Source: JBBPYC01 sp038200275
Lineage (GTDB): Bacteria > Pseudomonadota > Gammaproteobacteria > Burkholderiales > Burkholderiaceae_C
DNA length: 64,000 nucleotides
Assembly: GCA_038200275.1 (NCBI GenBank)
Contig: JBBPYC010000087.1
Location: 1-64,000, forward strand
Reading direction: 5' to 3'
How positions within the stretch are numbered: position 1 is the first letter of the stretch; each line of letters opens with the position of its first letter. Below are positions 36,971 through 46,677 of the stretch, in pieces. Both the position numbers and the translations under genes were made by a program. The notes under the pieces are model-generated. The model saw only the letters and a list, made by a program, of their open reading frames with translations, ran no database searches and was not told the origin of the DNA.

Positions 36971-37215
36971 GGCTTCAGCACGCCGTCGTCGAGCACCTTG
37001 ACTTGTTGCTCCAGCACGTCGAGCCGTTGACGGCAGAACTTCAGCAGTTCATTGCCCCGCTGATAACTGGCCAGCAGTTGGTCGAGCGGCGTGTGGCTTG
37101 CTTCCAGCCGCTGCAGCAACTGTTCGAGTTCCTCAAGCGCGGCTTCGTAGCTGACCGGTGTCGGCCCGGCAGGCGGTAGCGCAGCGGTGGGGGTCTTGGT
37201 GGCGGCCTTGGGCAT
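36952..37215 (-). CDS. xseB: Exodeoxyribonuclease VII small subunit
   Basis: An 87-residue protein with the XseB core: SYEAALEELEQLLQRLEASH, LDQLLASYQRGNELLKFCRQ and RLDVLEQQVKVLDD. Several copies of it bind one XseA to make the single-strand-specific nuclease. ATG 37215 is chosen because a longer reading to 37299 has no family similarity. It is the first gene of the xseB-ispA-dxs operon, the standard order in many proteobacteria. xseA is not in the window. Confidence 0.93.
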   Translation of the reverse strand: MPKAATKTPTAALPPAGPTPVSYEAALEELEQLLQRLEASHTPLDQLLASYQRGNELLKFCRQRLDVLEQQVKVLDDGVLKPWSESP

Positions 37216-37631
37216 TCGAACGGTTGGAAGAGGGCGGTCAGGCGAAAGCAAGCAAACTGGGGCTGTGGAGGACGAAAGCGCTGCAGGGAAAGGCAACACG
37301 ACTCGGCAGTGAGAGGCACCAATCCTGGCGGCTCGCCGCTCGATGCCAAATTCGGTAGCGCCGACGAACGATCGGCACCGGCCGCAAAACGCATCCGATT
37401 TTAGGACGTCGGCGCCGCCGTGGTGACGAAGGCGCCCCCCCGGCCGTATCGGCGATGCAGGATATCCCTGCCCGCCATCGTCGTATCGGCAACCTCTCCC
37501 TCAGTAGAATTGAGCGCTCTCCCGGACGCCCGCCGCTTCCCAGAACCGGCGGACTCGATCAGCCAATCGCCTGATTAATTGCCGATTTTTCGCCCATCCT
37601 CTCCTGGGGGCGCACCAGGGTCAGGTCGCTC
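37216..37631. other. Divergent intergenic region, xseB / Rieske oxygenase
   Basis: About 416 bp with no frame that resembles a protein family. It must contain the promoter for the xseB operon and the one for the oxygenase gene. An AT-rich patch near 37570-37590 is the only compositional feature noticed. Confidence 0.45.
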
Positions 37632-38798
37632 ATGTCTGATTTGAGTCTTCAACTGCAGCAGTCCGCTGCGCAACCGCCGGTGCGCGCCTATTTCGACGAA
37701 GCGCTGCTCGAGCGAGAACGCGCTGCGTTGTTCCGCCAAGGACCGCGCTATGTCGGTCACGCGCTGTCGGTGCCCCAGATCGGTGACTACCATGCGCTCG
37801 CCCACGAAGGCGAGGGTCGAGCGTTGCTGCGTACGCCGCAAGGGGTGGAACTGATCTCCAACGTGTGTCGGCACCGACAGTCCATCATCCTGCGCGGCCG
37901 CGGCTCACTCGGCAACGCGGGGCAGTCCGGCCCCGCCGGCGAAGGTCAGATCGTCTGCCCGTTGCATCGCTGGACCTACAGCGCAGGCAATGGCGGCGTG
38001 CCCGCCGGCAAGCTGATCGGTGCACCGCATTTCGAGCAGGACCCCTGCGTGAACTTGGCGAACTACGCGCTACAGGAGTGGAATGGATTGCTGTTCGAAG
38101 CGGGCGGGCGTGACGTTGCGGCGGACTTGCACGGCTTGTCGGCACGGGCCGACCTCGACTTCTCCGGCCACGTGCTGGACCGTATCGAAATGCACGAATG
38201 CGACTACAACTGGAAGACCTTCGTCGAGGTCTATCTGGAGGATTACCACGTCGGGCCCTACCACCCAGGCCTGGGCGGCTTCGTCGCGTGCGATGAACTG
38301 CGCTGGGACTTGCACCCCCAATGTTCGGTGCAGACCGTCGGCGTGGCGAACCGGCTCGGCAAGGCCGGCAGTGCGGTGTATCAGCGCTGGCAGAAGGCGC
38401 TGCTCGACTACCGCAACGGCCAGCCGCCGAAGTACGGCGCGATCTGGCTGACCTACTATCCGCACATCATGATTGAGTGGTATCCGCACGTGCTCACCGT
38501 CTCCACACTGCATCCGATCTCGGCGCAGAAGACGATCAACGTGGTCGAGTTCTATTACCCGGAAGAAATCCACGCGTTCGAGCGCGAGTTCGTCGAAGCG
38601 CAGCAGGCCGCGTACATGGAGACCTGTGTGGAGGACGACGAGATCGCGCTGCACATGGACGCTGGCCGCCAGGCGCTGCTTCGCCGTGGCGAGTCCGACG
38701 CCGGGCCGTACCAAAGCCCGATGGAAGACGGCATGCAGCACTTCCATGAGTGGTATCGGCAGTCGATGGCGGCGGCCAACGGCGGCGCAAGCACATGA
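37632..38798 (+). CDS. Rieske-type ring-hydroxylating oxygenase, alpha-like subunit
   Basis: A 388-residue protein with a Rieske [2Fe-2S] site (VCRHRQS and CPLHRWTY) in the first third. The mononuclear iron site of the catalytic domain is NWKTFVEVYLEDYHVGPYHP, with the bridging Asp and two His; the third ligand is probably a later Asp. Homologues oxidise aromatic compounds, choline or other quaternary amines using a separate reductase. No beta subunit or reductase gene lies nearby. The spacer between the Rieske Cys-His pairs includes a Gly-rich insert (RGRGSLGNAGQSGPAGEG). The substrate cannot be inferred. Confidence 0.88.
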   Translation: MSDLSLQLQQSAAQPPVRAYFDEALLERERAALFRQGPRYVGHALSVPQIGDYHALAHEGEGRALLRTPQGVELISNVCRHRQSIILRGRGSLGNAGQSGPAGEGQIVCPLHRWTYSAGNGGVPAGKLIGAPHFEQDPCVNLANYALQEWNGLLFEAGGRDVAADLHGLSARADLDFSGHVLDRIEMHECDYNWKTFVEVYLEDYHVGPYHPGLGGFVACDELRWDLHPQCSVQTVGVANRLGKAGSAVYQRWQKALLDYRNGQPPKYGAIWLTYYPHIMIEWYPHVLTVSTLHPISAQKTINVVEFYYPEEIHAFEREFVEAQQAAYMETCVEDDEIALHMDAGRQALLRRGESDAGPYQSPMEDGMQHFHEWYRQSMAAANGGAST

Positions 38799-38863
38799 GC
38801 CGTGCGACGTTGGGCTGCGTGCAATCCATCGCCCGACCTCGCCTGTCGCGCTGAAGTTCACTT

Positions 38864-39811
38864 GTGTCGTCCGCCCTTTGGATGCTGCTTGCATCCCTGT
38901 TGTTCGCCGCGATGGGCGTGTGCGTCAAGTTCGCGGCAGCGTACTTCAACAGTGCGGAACTGATTTTCTGGCGCGGCCTGATCGGCGTGCTGTTCATCTG
39001 GGCCATCGCACGGGTGCGCGGCATCCCGCTTGCAACGCCGCATTTTGCGATGCACGCATGGCGTTCGCTGGTCGGCGTGTTCGCGTTGGGCACCTGGTTC
39101 TATGCGCTGGCCCACCTGCCGCTGGCCACCGCGATGACGCTGAATTACATGAGCAGCATCTGGATCGCCATGTTCCTCGTTGGCGGCGCGTTGATCACAT
39201 GGCGGCCGGTGCGGCCTGGTGGTGCGACCCCGGGCGCTGTCTCGCCGCCGAGCGGGCAAGGCCCGCTCGTGCTGTCGGTGCTGGCCGGCTTTGTCGGTGT
39301 GGTGCTGCTGCTGCGCCCAAGCGTTGGTGCGGGCCAGAGCTTCGCGGCCAGCATCGGGCTGTTGTCGGGGCTGGCGGCCGCGTTTGCCTACATGCAGGTG
39401 ATGGCGTTGGCCAAGGTAGGCGAACCCGAAGCGCGCACGGTGTTCTATTTCGCGGCCGGCTCCGGCGCGGTCGGCGCGGTGGCGATGCTCTGGACGGGCA
39501 TCTCACCCTGGACTTGGGAAGGCGCCGTGTGGCTGCTGCCGATCGGCCTGCTGGCCTCGCTCGGCCAGCTTTGCATGACGCGCGCTTACAGCTACGGCGC
39601 GACGTTGGTGGTGGCCAACCTGCAATACGCCGGCATCGTGTTCGGCGCGATCTTCGGCGTCTGGCTGTTCGGCGACACGATCCGGCCATTGGGCTGGGCG
39701 GGCATGGCACTGATCATTGCCAGCGGCGTGGCAGCAACGGCGCTGCGTGAACGGGCGGCGCCGGCACCGATCACCGCCTCGCAAGCCAACGCGCCGCGGG
39801 CACCAGATTGA
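38864..39811 (+). CDS. EamA/DMT-family transporter
   Basis: A 315-residue integral membrane protein with about ten hydrophobic helices in two EamA halves. ELIFWRGLIGVLFIWAIARV and the second-half GQLCMTRAYSYGATLVVANL are typical. A polar Pro/Gly loop (about residues 109-128) separates the halves. Such transporters export amino acids, metabolites or nucleotide precursors; substrate unknown. The start is GTG at 38864. It lies 65 bp after the oxygenase gene. Confidence 0.87.
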   Translation: MSSALWMLLASLLFAAMGVCVKFAAAYFNSAELIFWRGLIGVLFIWAIARVRGIPLATPHFAMHAWRSLVGVFALGTWFYALAHLPLATAMTLNYMSSIWIAMFLVGGALITWRPVRPGGATPGAVSPPSGQGPLVLSVLAGFVGVVLLLRPSVGAGQSFAASIGLLSGLAAAFAYMQVMALAKVGEPEARTVFYFAAGSGAVGAVAMLWTGISPWTWEGAVWLLPIGLLASLGQLCMTRAYSYGATLVVANLQYAGIVFGAIFGVWLFGDTIRPLGWAGMALIIASGVAATALRERAAPAPITASQANAPRAPD

Positions 39812-39865
39812 GCTCCCCCCTTCCCACCACTCAGATATTTCCTTGCAAACGAGAAACCGACGACC

Positions 39866-40765
39866 ATGACCCATCGCACCCTGATCAGCGCTGCCGACCT
39901 GCTGGCGCTCACTCGCAGCACCGATGCGGTAGCGCAACTCATGATCTTCGATTGCAGCTTCGACTTGAGTGATTTGTCGGCCGGTCGTCGCGCCTATCAC
40001 GATGCGCACATCCCGGAAGCGGTTTATGCAGATCTGGAGCGCGACCTGAGTGACCTCGGCACGCCGGACGCCGCAGGCCACGCGCAACCCGCGCCAGACG
40101 CGGTATCGGGCGGCCGCCATCCGCTGCCGAGCCCGGAGAAATTTGCAACCTGGTTGTCGTCGATCGGCTTTCGCAACGAGATGCAGGCTGTGGTCTATGA
40201 CCGCAACGGCGGTGTCTACTGCGGGCGGCTCTGGTGGATGCTCAAGTGGGTCGGCCACGAGGCGGTCGCGGTGCTCGACGGCGGCTTGAAAGCCTGGACC
40301 GCGGCCGGCGGCCCGGTAACGGATCGCGACGAAGCCGCGCGCTTCCAGGCGAATTTCGATGCGCAGCCGGTCGACACCGCGCTTGTTGACGCCGACGACG
40401 TGCTCGCGCACTTGGGCCAACCGGAGCAGACACTGATCGACGCTCGCGCGCCGGCCCGCTTTCGCGGCGAAGTCGAACCGCTTGACGCGGCTGCCGGCCA
40501 CATCCCGGGTGCGCTGAATCGCCCGTTCGGCGAGAACTTCGACAAAGACGGCAAGTTCAAGTCACCGGGGCAGCTGCGCCACGAGTTCGATGCACTGCTC
40601 GCGGGTCGCAGCCCAGCCAGCGTCGTGCACCAGTGCGGCAGCGGCGTCAGCGCGAACCCGAACCTGATCGCGATGGAGCTGGCCGGCCTGGGCCGCAGCC
40701 GCTTGTTCGCGGGCAGTTGGAGCGAATGGTCAAGCGATCCGTCGCGGCCGGTCGAAAAGGGTTAA
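39866..40765 (+). CDS. sseA: Two-domain sulfurtransferase (rhodanese / 3-mercaptopyruvate type)
   Basis: A 299-residue protein of two rhodanese folds. The N-terminal domain is non-catalytic. The C-terminal active loop is HQCGSGVSA, close to the CG(S)GVT/S loop of 3-mercaptopyruvate sulfurtransferases rather than the thiosulfate CRxG(R/K)T type. It moves sulfane sulfur to cyanide or thiols. Conserved segments YDRNGGVYCGRLWWMLKWVG and VLDGGLKAW are present. A single-gene unit downstream of the EamA gene. Confidence 0.88.
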   Translation: MTHRTLISAADLLALTRSTDAVAQLMIFDCSFDLSDLSAGRRAYHDAHIPEAVYADLERDLSDLGTPDAAGHAQPAPDAVSGGRHPLPSPEKFATWLSSIGFRNEMQAVVYDRNGGVYCGRLWWMLKWVGHEAVAVLDGGLKAWTAAGGPVTDRDEAARFQANFDAQPVDTALVDADDVLAHLGQPEQTLIDARAPARFRGEVEPLDAAAGHIPGALNRPFGENFDKDGKFKSPGQLRHEFDALLAGRSPASVVHQCGSGVSANPNLIAMELAGLGRSRLFAGSWSEWSSDPSRPVEKG

Positions 40766-40840
40766 CGGATCGCGTCAGCGATGACGTACAACGGTTTTTA
40801 AACAAATGTGCCGCAGACGCAGGTGCTGTAATCACTTTTT

Positions 40841-40857
40841 GCTATTTAATTAGTAGC
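40841..40857. repeat. GCTAT-N7-GTAGC intergenic hairpin
   Basis: GCTAT (40841-40845), TTAATTA, GTAGC (40853-40857), in an AT-rich patch between the sulfurtransferase and dapC genes. It matches the elements at 21925 and 46678 in arm length and loop length. Confidence 0.4.
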
Positions 40858-40916
40858 TTAAATTGCATGGGGAACCGCCGACCTTTCAACCGCAGGCCTG
40901 TTCGATAATCGTTTTG

Positions 40917-42128
40917 ATGAACCCCCTGCTCGCGCGCCTTCAACCCTATCCGTTCGAGCGTCTGCGCGCGCTGTTTAACGGCGTGGTGCCGAGTGCGGCG
41001 CATCGGCCGATCGGCCTGGGCATTGGTGAGCCCCGCCATCCGACGCCCGAGTTCATCAAGCAGGCGTTGACTGATGCGATGGCTGGAGACGCCGGGGGTT
41101 TGAGTGGTTACCCAGCCACCGCCGGCAGCCCGGCGCTCCGTGAAGCCTGCGCAGGTTGGGTCAAGCGCCGTTACGTGGTCGAGCTTGACGCAGCCACGCA
41201 AGTACTGCCGGTCAACGGCTCACGCGAAGCGCTGTTCGCATTTGCACAGACCGTCGTCGATCCGACTCAGGCCGGCGCGACCGTGGTCTGCCCGAACCCG
41301 TTCTATCAAATCTACGAAGGCGCGGCGCTGCTGGCGGGCGCGCAAACGCACTTTGCAGCCAGCGACCCGGCACGCAACTTCGCAGTCGATTGGGACGCGG
41401 TGCCGGACGCCGTTTGGGCACGCACGCAACTGCTGTTTGTCTGTTCGCCGGGCAATCCGACTGGTGCGGTGATGCCGCTGGATGAATGGCGCAAGCTGTT
41501 CGCGTTGAGCGATCGGCACGGCTTCATGATCGCGTCCGATGAGTGCTATAGCGAGATCTATTTTCGGGACGAGCCACCGCTTGGCGCGCTGCAGGCCGCG
41601 CAGCAACTCGGGCGTGAAGTCGGCCCGCAAGGCTTTCACAATCTGGTCGCATTCACGAGCTTGTCCAAACGCAGCAACGTGCCCGGCATGCGCAGCGGCT
41701 TCGTGGCTGGGGATGCAGCGCTGCTGAAATCGTTTTTGCTCTATCGCACCTATCACGGCAGCGCGATGAGCCCGGCCGTGCAAGCGGCCAGTGCAGCCGC
41801 CTGGAACGACGAAGCGCATGTGGTGGAAAACCGCCGTCAGTACCGCGCCAAGTTCGCAGCCGTCACACCGCTGCTGGCCGACGTGCTCGACGTGAAGCTG
41901 CCGGATGCGGCTTTTTACCTGTGGGCTGGGGTGGCGGGCAGCGACGTGGACTTCGCGCGCGATCTGCTCGCTCAATACAATGTGACGGTGCTGCCGGGCA
42001 GCTTTCTGGCGCGCAAATCGGGCGGCATGAATCCGGGCACTGGCCGCATCCGGATGGCGTTGGTGGCTGGCACCGATGAGTGTGTCGAGGCCGCCGAGCG
42101 CATCGCCAGGTTCGTGCGTTCGCGCTGA
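40917..42128 (+). CDS. dapC: Succinyldiaminopimelate aminotransferase
   Basis: A 403-residue class I PLP aminotransferase. The lysine is in AFTSLSKRSNVPGMRSGF (K251), and CSPGNPTGAVMP with SDECYSEIYF are the other cofactor-binding segments. The context is decisive: dapD and dapE follow, so it should make N-succinyl-LL-diaminopimelate from the keto acid and glutamate. ATG 40917 gives MNPLLARLQPYPFERLRALF, the usual family start; an in-frame extension upstream has no support. Confidence 0.93.
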   Translation: MNPLLARLQPYPFERLRALFNGVVPSAAHRPIGLGIGEPRHPTPEFIKQALTDAMAGDAGGLSGYPATAGSPALREACAGWVKRRYVVELDAATQVLPVNGSREALFAFAQTVVDPTQAGATVVCPNPFYQIYEGAALLAGAQTHFAASDPARNFAVDWDAVPDAVWARTQLLFVCSPGNPTGAVMPLDEWRKLFALSDRHGFMIASDECYSEIYFRDEPPLGALQAAQQLGREVGPQGFHNLVAFTSLSKRSNVPGMRSGFVAGDAALLKSFLLYRTYHGSAMSPAVQAASAAAWNDEAHVVENRRQYRAKFAAVTPLLADVLDVKLPDAAFYLWAGVAGSDVDFARDLLAQYNVTVLPGSFLARKSGGMNPGTGRIRMALVAGTDECVEAAERIARFVRSR

Positions 42129-42209
42129 AGCTGCCAGTCAGCGGTATCTCCCATGCGGCGGCTGGCACGCCGGCCGCTCCACTTTTGCAAGAAATCTACA
42201 AGGCGACCC

Positions 42210-43034
42210 ATGTCCGACCCCATCCAATCCCTGATCGATAAAGCCTGGGACGACCGCGCGAATCTGTCGGCAAAGACTGCACCGAAAGAAACCGAAGACG
42301 CCGTTGAACACGTCATCGCCGAGCTGAACGCCGGTCGCCTGCGTGTGGCCACGCGCGATGCGCCTGGCCAATGGACCACGCACCAGTGGATCAAGAAGGC
42401 CGTGCTGCTGTCGTTCCGGCTGAAAGACAACGAAGTCATGCGCGCAGGCGACCTCGGCTTTTTCGACAAGGTGCAGACCAAATTCTCGCACCTGGATGAC
42501 GCTGAGTTGCGTGAAGCCGGCGTGCGCGTGGTGCCGCCGGCTGTAGCGCGCCGCGGCAGCTACATCGCCAAGGGTGCGGTGCTGATGCCCAGCTACGTGA
42601 ACATTGGCGCCTACGTGGGTGAAAACACGATGGTCGACACCTGGGCCACGGTGGGGTCCTGCGCGCAGATCGGTGCCAACGTGCACCTGTCGGGCGGCGT
42701 CGGCATCGGCGGCGTGCTGGAGCCGCTGCAGGCCGGCCCCACCATCATCGAGGACAACTGCTTCATCGGCGCGCGCTCCGAAGTGGTCGAGGGCGTGGTG
42801 ATCGAAGAAAACTCGGTGCTGTCGATGGGTGTCTACATCGGCCAGAGTACCAAGATCTATGACCGCGCAACGGGCCAGGTCACTTACGGCCGCGTGCCGT
42901 CCGGATCGGTGGTCGTCTCAGGCAGCCTGCCGAGCGACGACGGCAAGTACAGCCTCTATTGCGCCGTGATCGTCAAGCGCGTGGATGCGCAAACGCGTTC
43001 CAAGACCAGCTTGAACGATCTGCTGCGACCATAG
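42210..43034 (+). CDS. dapD: Tetrahydrodipicolinate N-succinyltransferase
   Basis: A 274-residue left-handed beta-helix acyltransferase of lysine and cell-wall diaminopimelate synthesis; it adds succinate from succinyl-CoA. Hexapeptide repeats are obvious (GAVLMPSYVNIGAYVGENTM and SGGVGIGGVLEPLQAGPTII). The N-terminal part, WTTHQWIKKAVLLSFRLKDN, is typical. It lies 81 bp after dapC and 52 bp before pilU. Confidence 0.96.
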   Translation: MSDPIQSLIDKAWDDRANLSAKTAPKETEDAVEHVIAELNAGRLRVATRDAPGQWTTHQWIKKAVLLSFRLKDNEVMRAGDLGFFDKVQTKFSHLDDAELREAGVRVVPPAVARRGSYIAKGAVLMPSYVNIGAYVGENTMVDTWATVGSCAQIGANVHLSGGVGIGGVLEPLQAGPTIIEDNCFIGARSEVVEGVVIEENSVLSMGVYIGQSTKIYDRATGQVTYGRVPSGSVVVSGSLPSDDGKYSLYCAVIVKRVDAQTRSKTSLNDLLRP

Positions 43035-43086
43035 CGCTTTTCTCCCACATCCGACTCCGCCCGCCCGACTGCACGAAAGTCCGCTC

Positions 43087-44235
43087 ATGAACACGATGGA
43101 ACGCCTGCTGCGGTTGATGGCGGACAAAAAAGCGTCCGACCTTTATCTGTCGGTGAACGCGCCGCCGCAGATCAAGATCGACGGGCAGTGCCTGCCGATC
43201 GGCAGCGACGCGCTGCCGCCAGATGCACCGTTGAAGATGCTGAGCGAAGTGATTTCGGCCGATCGTGTGGTCGAGCTCGAATCCACCGGCGAGCTCAACA
43301 TGGCGATTCCGCTCGAAGGCGCGGGGCGCTTTCGAATCAGTGCAATGCGCCAGCGCGGCACCTATGCGGTGATCGTGCGCTACATCGCCAACACGATTCC
43401 GCCGCTGGCGTCGCTGGGCCTGCCGTCCGCGTTGAACGACCTGGTGATGGAAAAACGCGGCCTGGTGCTGATGGTCGGCGCCACTGGCGCGGGCAAAAGC
43501 ACGAGCCTGGCAGCGATGCTCGACCACCGCAACGAAGTCGCATCTGGCCACATCCTGACGATCGAAGATCCGGTCGAATATTTGTTCAAGAACCGCAAGT
43601 CGATCGTGAACCAGCGCGAGATCGGGACCGATACGGCAAACCTGCAAATTGCGCTGAAGAACGCACTGCGCCAGGCCCCCGACGTGATCATGATTGGCGA
43701 GATCCGCGACCGCGACACGATGTCTGCGGCCATTGCCTATGCGCAGTCCGGCCATCTGTGTCTGGCCACCATGCACGCGAACAACAGCTATCAGGCGTTG
43801 AACCGCATCCTGAGTTTCTACCCCGTCGAAGTGCGCTCCACCATGCTGGGCGACTTGGCAGCGGCACTTCGGGGCATCGTCTCGCAGCGATTGCTGCGCG
43901 CAAAAGACGGCAGCCGGGTGCCGGCTGTCGAAGTGCTGCTCAACACCAAGCTGGTGGCCGACCTGATCGAGAAGGCCGATTTCTCCAGCATTCGCGAAGC
44001 GATGGAGCAATCAATGACCGAGGGCTCGCAGACGTTTGAGCAGGCACTGGCCGAGCTCATCCGCGCGGGCAAGGTGGACCGCAAGGAAGCGCTTGCGCAA
44101 GCCGACTCGCCGACCAATCTGATGTGGCGGCTGGAAAACGATTTCACGAAGGCCGCCAAGACGCACGAAGACGGCGACGATTCAGACGACGAGCCGTCAT
44201 TTACCGAGATCACGTTGGACGTGGCGAGGGAGTAA
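43087..44235 (+). CDS. pilU: Type IV pilus retraction ATPase PilU
   Basis: A 382-residue PilT/PilU-type hexameric motor. Walker A is GATGAGKST (residues 131-139); the Asp box TIEDPVEYLFKNRKSIVNQRE and the His box LATMHANNSYQALNRIL follow. The acidic C terminus (EDGDDSDDEPSFTEI) is PilU-like. It powers or modulates pilus retraction together with PilT. It sits inside the diaminopimelate operon between dapD and dapE, far from the minor-pilin operon. Confidence 0.92.
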   Translation: MNTMERLLRLMADKKASDLYLSVNAPPQIKIDGQCLPIGSDALPPDAPLKMLSEVISADRVVELESTGELNMAIPLEGAGRFRISAMRQRGTYAVIVRYIANTIPPLASLGLPSALNDLVMEKRGLVLMVGATGAGKSTSLAAMLDHRNEVASGHILTIEDPVEYLFKNRKSIVNQREIGTDTANLQIALKNALRQAPDVIMIGEIRDRDTMSAAIAYAQSGHLCLATMHANNSYQALNRILSFYPVEVRSTMLGDLAAALRGIVSQRLLRAKDGSRVPAVEVLLNTKLVADLIEKADFSSIREAMEQSMTEGSQTFEQALAELIRAGKVDRKEALAQADSPTNLMWRLENDFTKAAKTHEDGDDSDDEPSFTEITLDVARE

Positions 44236-44393
44236 AACTCTCTCCCCAGCCTTCGCTCCCTTCGGTCGCCTCTCGGCTTCCCCTCACCGGTGGCGACGCC
44301 TGCGGCTTGGCGAAGCCAGTTCCGCGGCCCCTGCTGGAGCTTTCCGCGTCAATTTCGAGGACAGTGGGTGCACTGGCACCTGCGTTTTTATTC

Positions 44394-45602
44394 ATGCAGA
44401 CGACGATCGACAACACGGCGACCACCAGCGCCACCCTGCAACTCACCGAGCAACTGATTGCGCTGCGTTCGCCAACGCCGCAGGATGGCGGGTGCCAGGA
44501 ATTGCTCAAAGGCCGCCTTGCGCCGTTGGGCTTTGTGCTGGAGACAATCGAGAGCGGCCCGGCAGACCAGCGTGTCACGAATCTGTGGGCCAAGCGCGCC
44601 GGCCGGACCGGTGGCGATGCCGCACGCACGCTGGTTTTCGCGGGCCACACCGACGTGGTGCCGACCGGCCCGCTCGATGCCTGGACGTTCGACCCGTTCA
44701 CGCCCACCCGACACGACGGCCGCCTGTACGGCCGTGGTGCGTCCGACATGAAGACGTCGATCGCGGCGTTCGTGGTCGCAACCGAGCGCTTCGTGGCCGA
44801 GCAGCCGGACTGCGCGTTGTCGATCGCGTTGCTGCTGACGAGTGACGAGGAAGGCCCTGCGACCAACGGCACGGTGGTGGTCTGCCGACAACTGGCCGAG
44901 CGCAACGAGCGGCTCGACTGGTGCGTGGTCGGCGAGCCGACGTCGCAGCACCGCACCGGCGACATGATCAAAAACGGCCGCCGCGGTTCGCTCTCAGGCA
45001 AGCTCACGGTGCGCGGCGTGCAGGGCCACATTGCGTATCCGCAGTTGGCCAAGAACCCGGTGCATGCGTTTGCCCCGGCGCTGGCTGAGCTGGCTGCTAC
45101 CCAATGGGACCATGGCAATGAATTTTTTCAGCCGACCGGCTGGCAGGTCAGCAACATGCATTCGGGCACCGGTGCCACCAACGTGATCCCGGGCAGCGCA
45201 GTGATCGATTTCAACTTTCGCTTTTCGACCGAGCACGACGCCGAATCGTTACAGAAGCAGGTGCGCGAGGTGCTGGACCGCCACGGGCTCGACTACGCGA
45301 TCGACTGGACCGTGGGCGGCCTGCCGTTCCTGACCACGCCGGGCAATCTGGTCGATGCGATGCGCGCAGCGATCCGCGCCGAGACCGGCTCCGAGCCCGA
45401 GCTGTCGACCACCGGCGGCACCAGCGACGGCCGCTTCATCGCGCGGATCTGCCCGCAGACCATCGAGTTCGGCCCACCGAACGCAACGATCCACAAGATC
45501 GATGAGCACATCGTGCTGTCCGACATCGAGCCGCTGACGAACATCTACCAACGGCTGATCGAAAACCTGAACGCAACGCTCGCCGAGGGCAGCACACCTT
45601 GA
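44394..45602 (+). CDS. dapE: Succinyl-diaminopimelate desuccinylase
   Basis: A 402-residue zinc amidohydrolase of the M20 family that releases LL-diaminopimelate. Metal and catalytic segments are VFAGHTDVVPTGPLDAWTFD, LYGRGASDMKTSIAAFV, SDEEGPATNGT and the C-terminal STTGGTSDGRFIA. ATG 44394 is preferred; a longer reading reaches back into pilU. The 158-bp gap after pilU is pyrimidine-rich. The stop overlaps the prmB start (TTGA). Confidence 0.94.
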   Translation: MQTTIDNTATTSATLQLTEQLIALRSPTPQDGGCQELLKGRLAPLGFVLETIESGPADQRVTNLWAKRAGRTGGDAARTLVFAGHTDVVPTGPLDAWTFDPFTPTRHDGRLYGRGASDMKTSIAAFVVATERFVAEQPDCALSIALLLTSDEEGPATNGTVVVCRQLAERNERLDWCVVGEPTSQHRTGDMIKNGRRGSLSGKLTVRGVQGHIAYPQLAKNPVHAFAPALAELAATQWDHGNEFFQPTGWQVSNMHSGTGATNVIPGSAVIDFNFRFSTEHDAESLQKQVREVLDRHGLDYAIDWTVGGLPFLTTPGNLVDAMRAAIRAETGSEPELSTTGGTSDGRFIARICPQTIEFGPPNATIHKIDEHIVLSDIEPLTNIYQRLIENLNATLAEGSTP

Positions 45603-46501
45603 CGACGTCGGTGCCGATGTCGGTGTCGGTGCTCGCGCTGATCGAAACCAGTGCGGCGCGGCTGGAAGCCGCTGGCGTCACGTTCGGCCACGGCACCACC
45701 AACGCGTTCGATGAAGCCGCGTGGCTCGTGCTTTGGCGCCTCGGCCTGCCGCTCGATGACCTGGACGGCGTGGCGCAAACCCCCGTCAGCGCGAACGGAC
45801 ACGCGCTGGTCGATGCGCTGGTGCAGCAACGCATCGAGTCGCGCCAGCCAGCCGCTTATCTGACGGGTGAAGCCTGGCTGCAGGGTGTGCCGTTTCATAT
45901 CGACGAACGCGCGATCGTGCCGCGCAGCTTCATCGCGGAGCTGATTGCAGAAGGAACGATCGATCCCTGGCTCGGTGAGCAAACACGGCGCGTGCTGGAT
46001 CTGTGCACGGGCAACGCCAGCCTCGCGGTGCTCGCCGCGATGGCCTGGCCTGACGTGACGATCGATGCGGCAGATCTGTCAGCGGATGCGCTGGCGGTGG
46101 CGCGCCTGAACGTCGAGCGGCACATGCTGGCCGGTCGCATTCGGCTGATCGAGTCGGATGGCCTGGCGCATTGCGAAGGCCACTACGACCTGATCCTGTG
46201 CAACCCGCCTTACGTGAACGCCAGCAGCATGGCGGCACTGCCAGCCGAATACCGGGCTGAGCCCGCACTGGCGCTGGCAGGCGGCGCAGACGGCATGGCG
46301 TTCGTCCGGCCGCTGCTGGCCACCGTGGCCCGCTCGATGACCGAACACGCCGTGCTGGTGCTTGAGATCGGCAACGAGCGCGCGCATTTCGAAATGGCGT
46401 TTCCGACGCTGCAAGTGGTCTGGCTGGAGACCAGCGCAGGCGACGATCAGGTGCTGTTGATCGCGCGGGAGGCGTTGCTTGCCGGGTCGGTCGGGCGCTG
46501 A
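45599..46501 (+). CDS. prmB: Ribosomal protein L3 glutamine methyltransferase
   Basis: A 300-residue SAM methyltransferase of the HemK/PrmC group. The substrate motif NPPY is at residue 202 (LILCNPPYVNASS), and the SAM loop is VLDLCTGNASLAVLAA. The Gln-N5 target is ribosomal protein L3. The TTG at 45599 overlaps the dapE stop; an ATG at 45617 is an alternative start six codons in. Its place after dapE argues for co-transcription. Confidence 0.9.
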   Translation: MTTSVPMSVSVLALIETSAARLEAAGVTFGHGTTNAFDEAAWLVLWRLGLPLDDLDGVAQTPVSANGHALVDALVQQRIESRQPAAYLTGEAWLQGVPFHIDERAIVPRSFIAELIAEGTIDPWLGEQTRRVLDLCTGNASLAVLAAMAWPDVTIDAADLSADALAVARLNVERHMLAGRIRLIESDGLAHCEGHYDLILCNPPYVNASSMAALPAEYRAEPALALAGGADGMAFVRPLLATVARSMTEHAVLVLEIGNERAHFEMAFPTLQVVWLETSAGDDQVLLIAREALLAGSVGR

Positions 46502-46677
46502 CTGCCAAGGCGAATGCGCTTGTTGCGCAAGGGCGCGCGTTTGGCGCTGGCTTTGGATTTGACCGCTTGCCGAGCAGGTCTCAAGGCGCGTTGCAAAAGC
46601 GCGTCGATGCAGGCGAGCCGCATCTGCTCAGATTTGAGCAAAAACCATCGGAAGCGCTTTATTCACAAGCAATTTCA

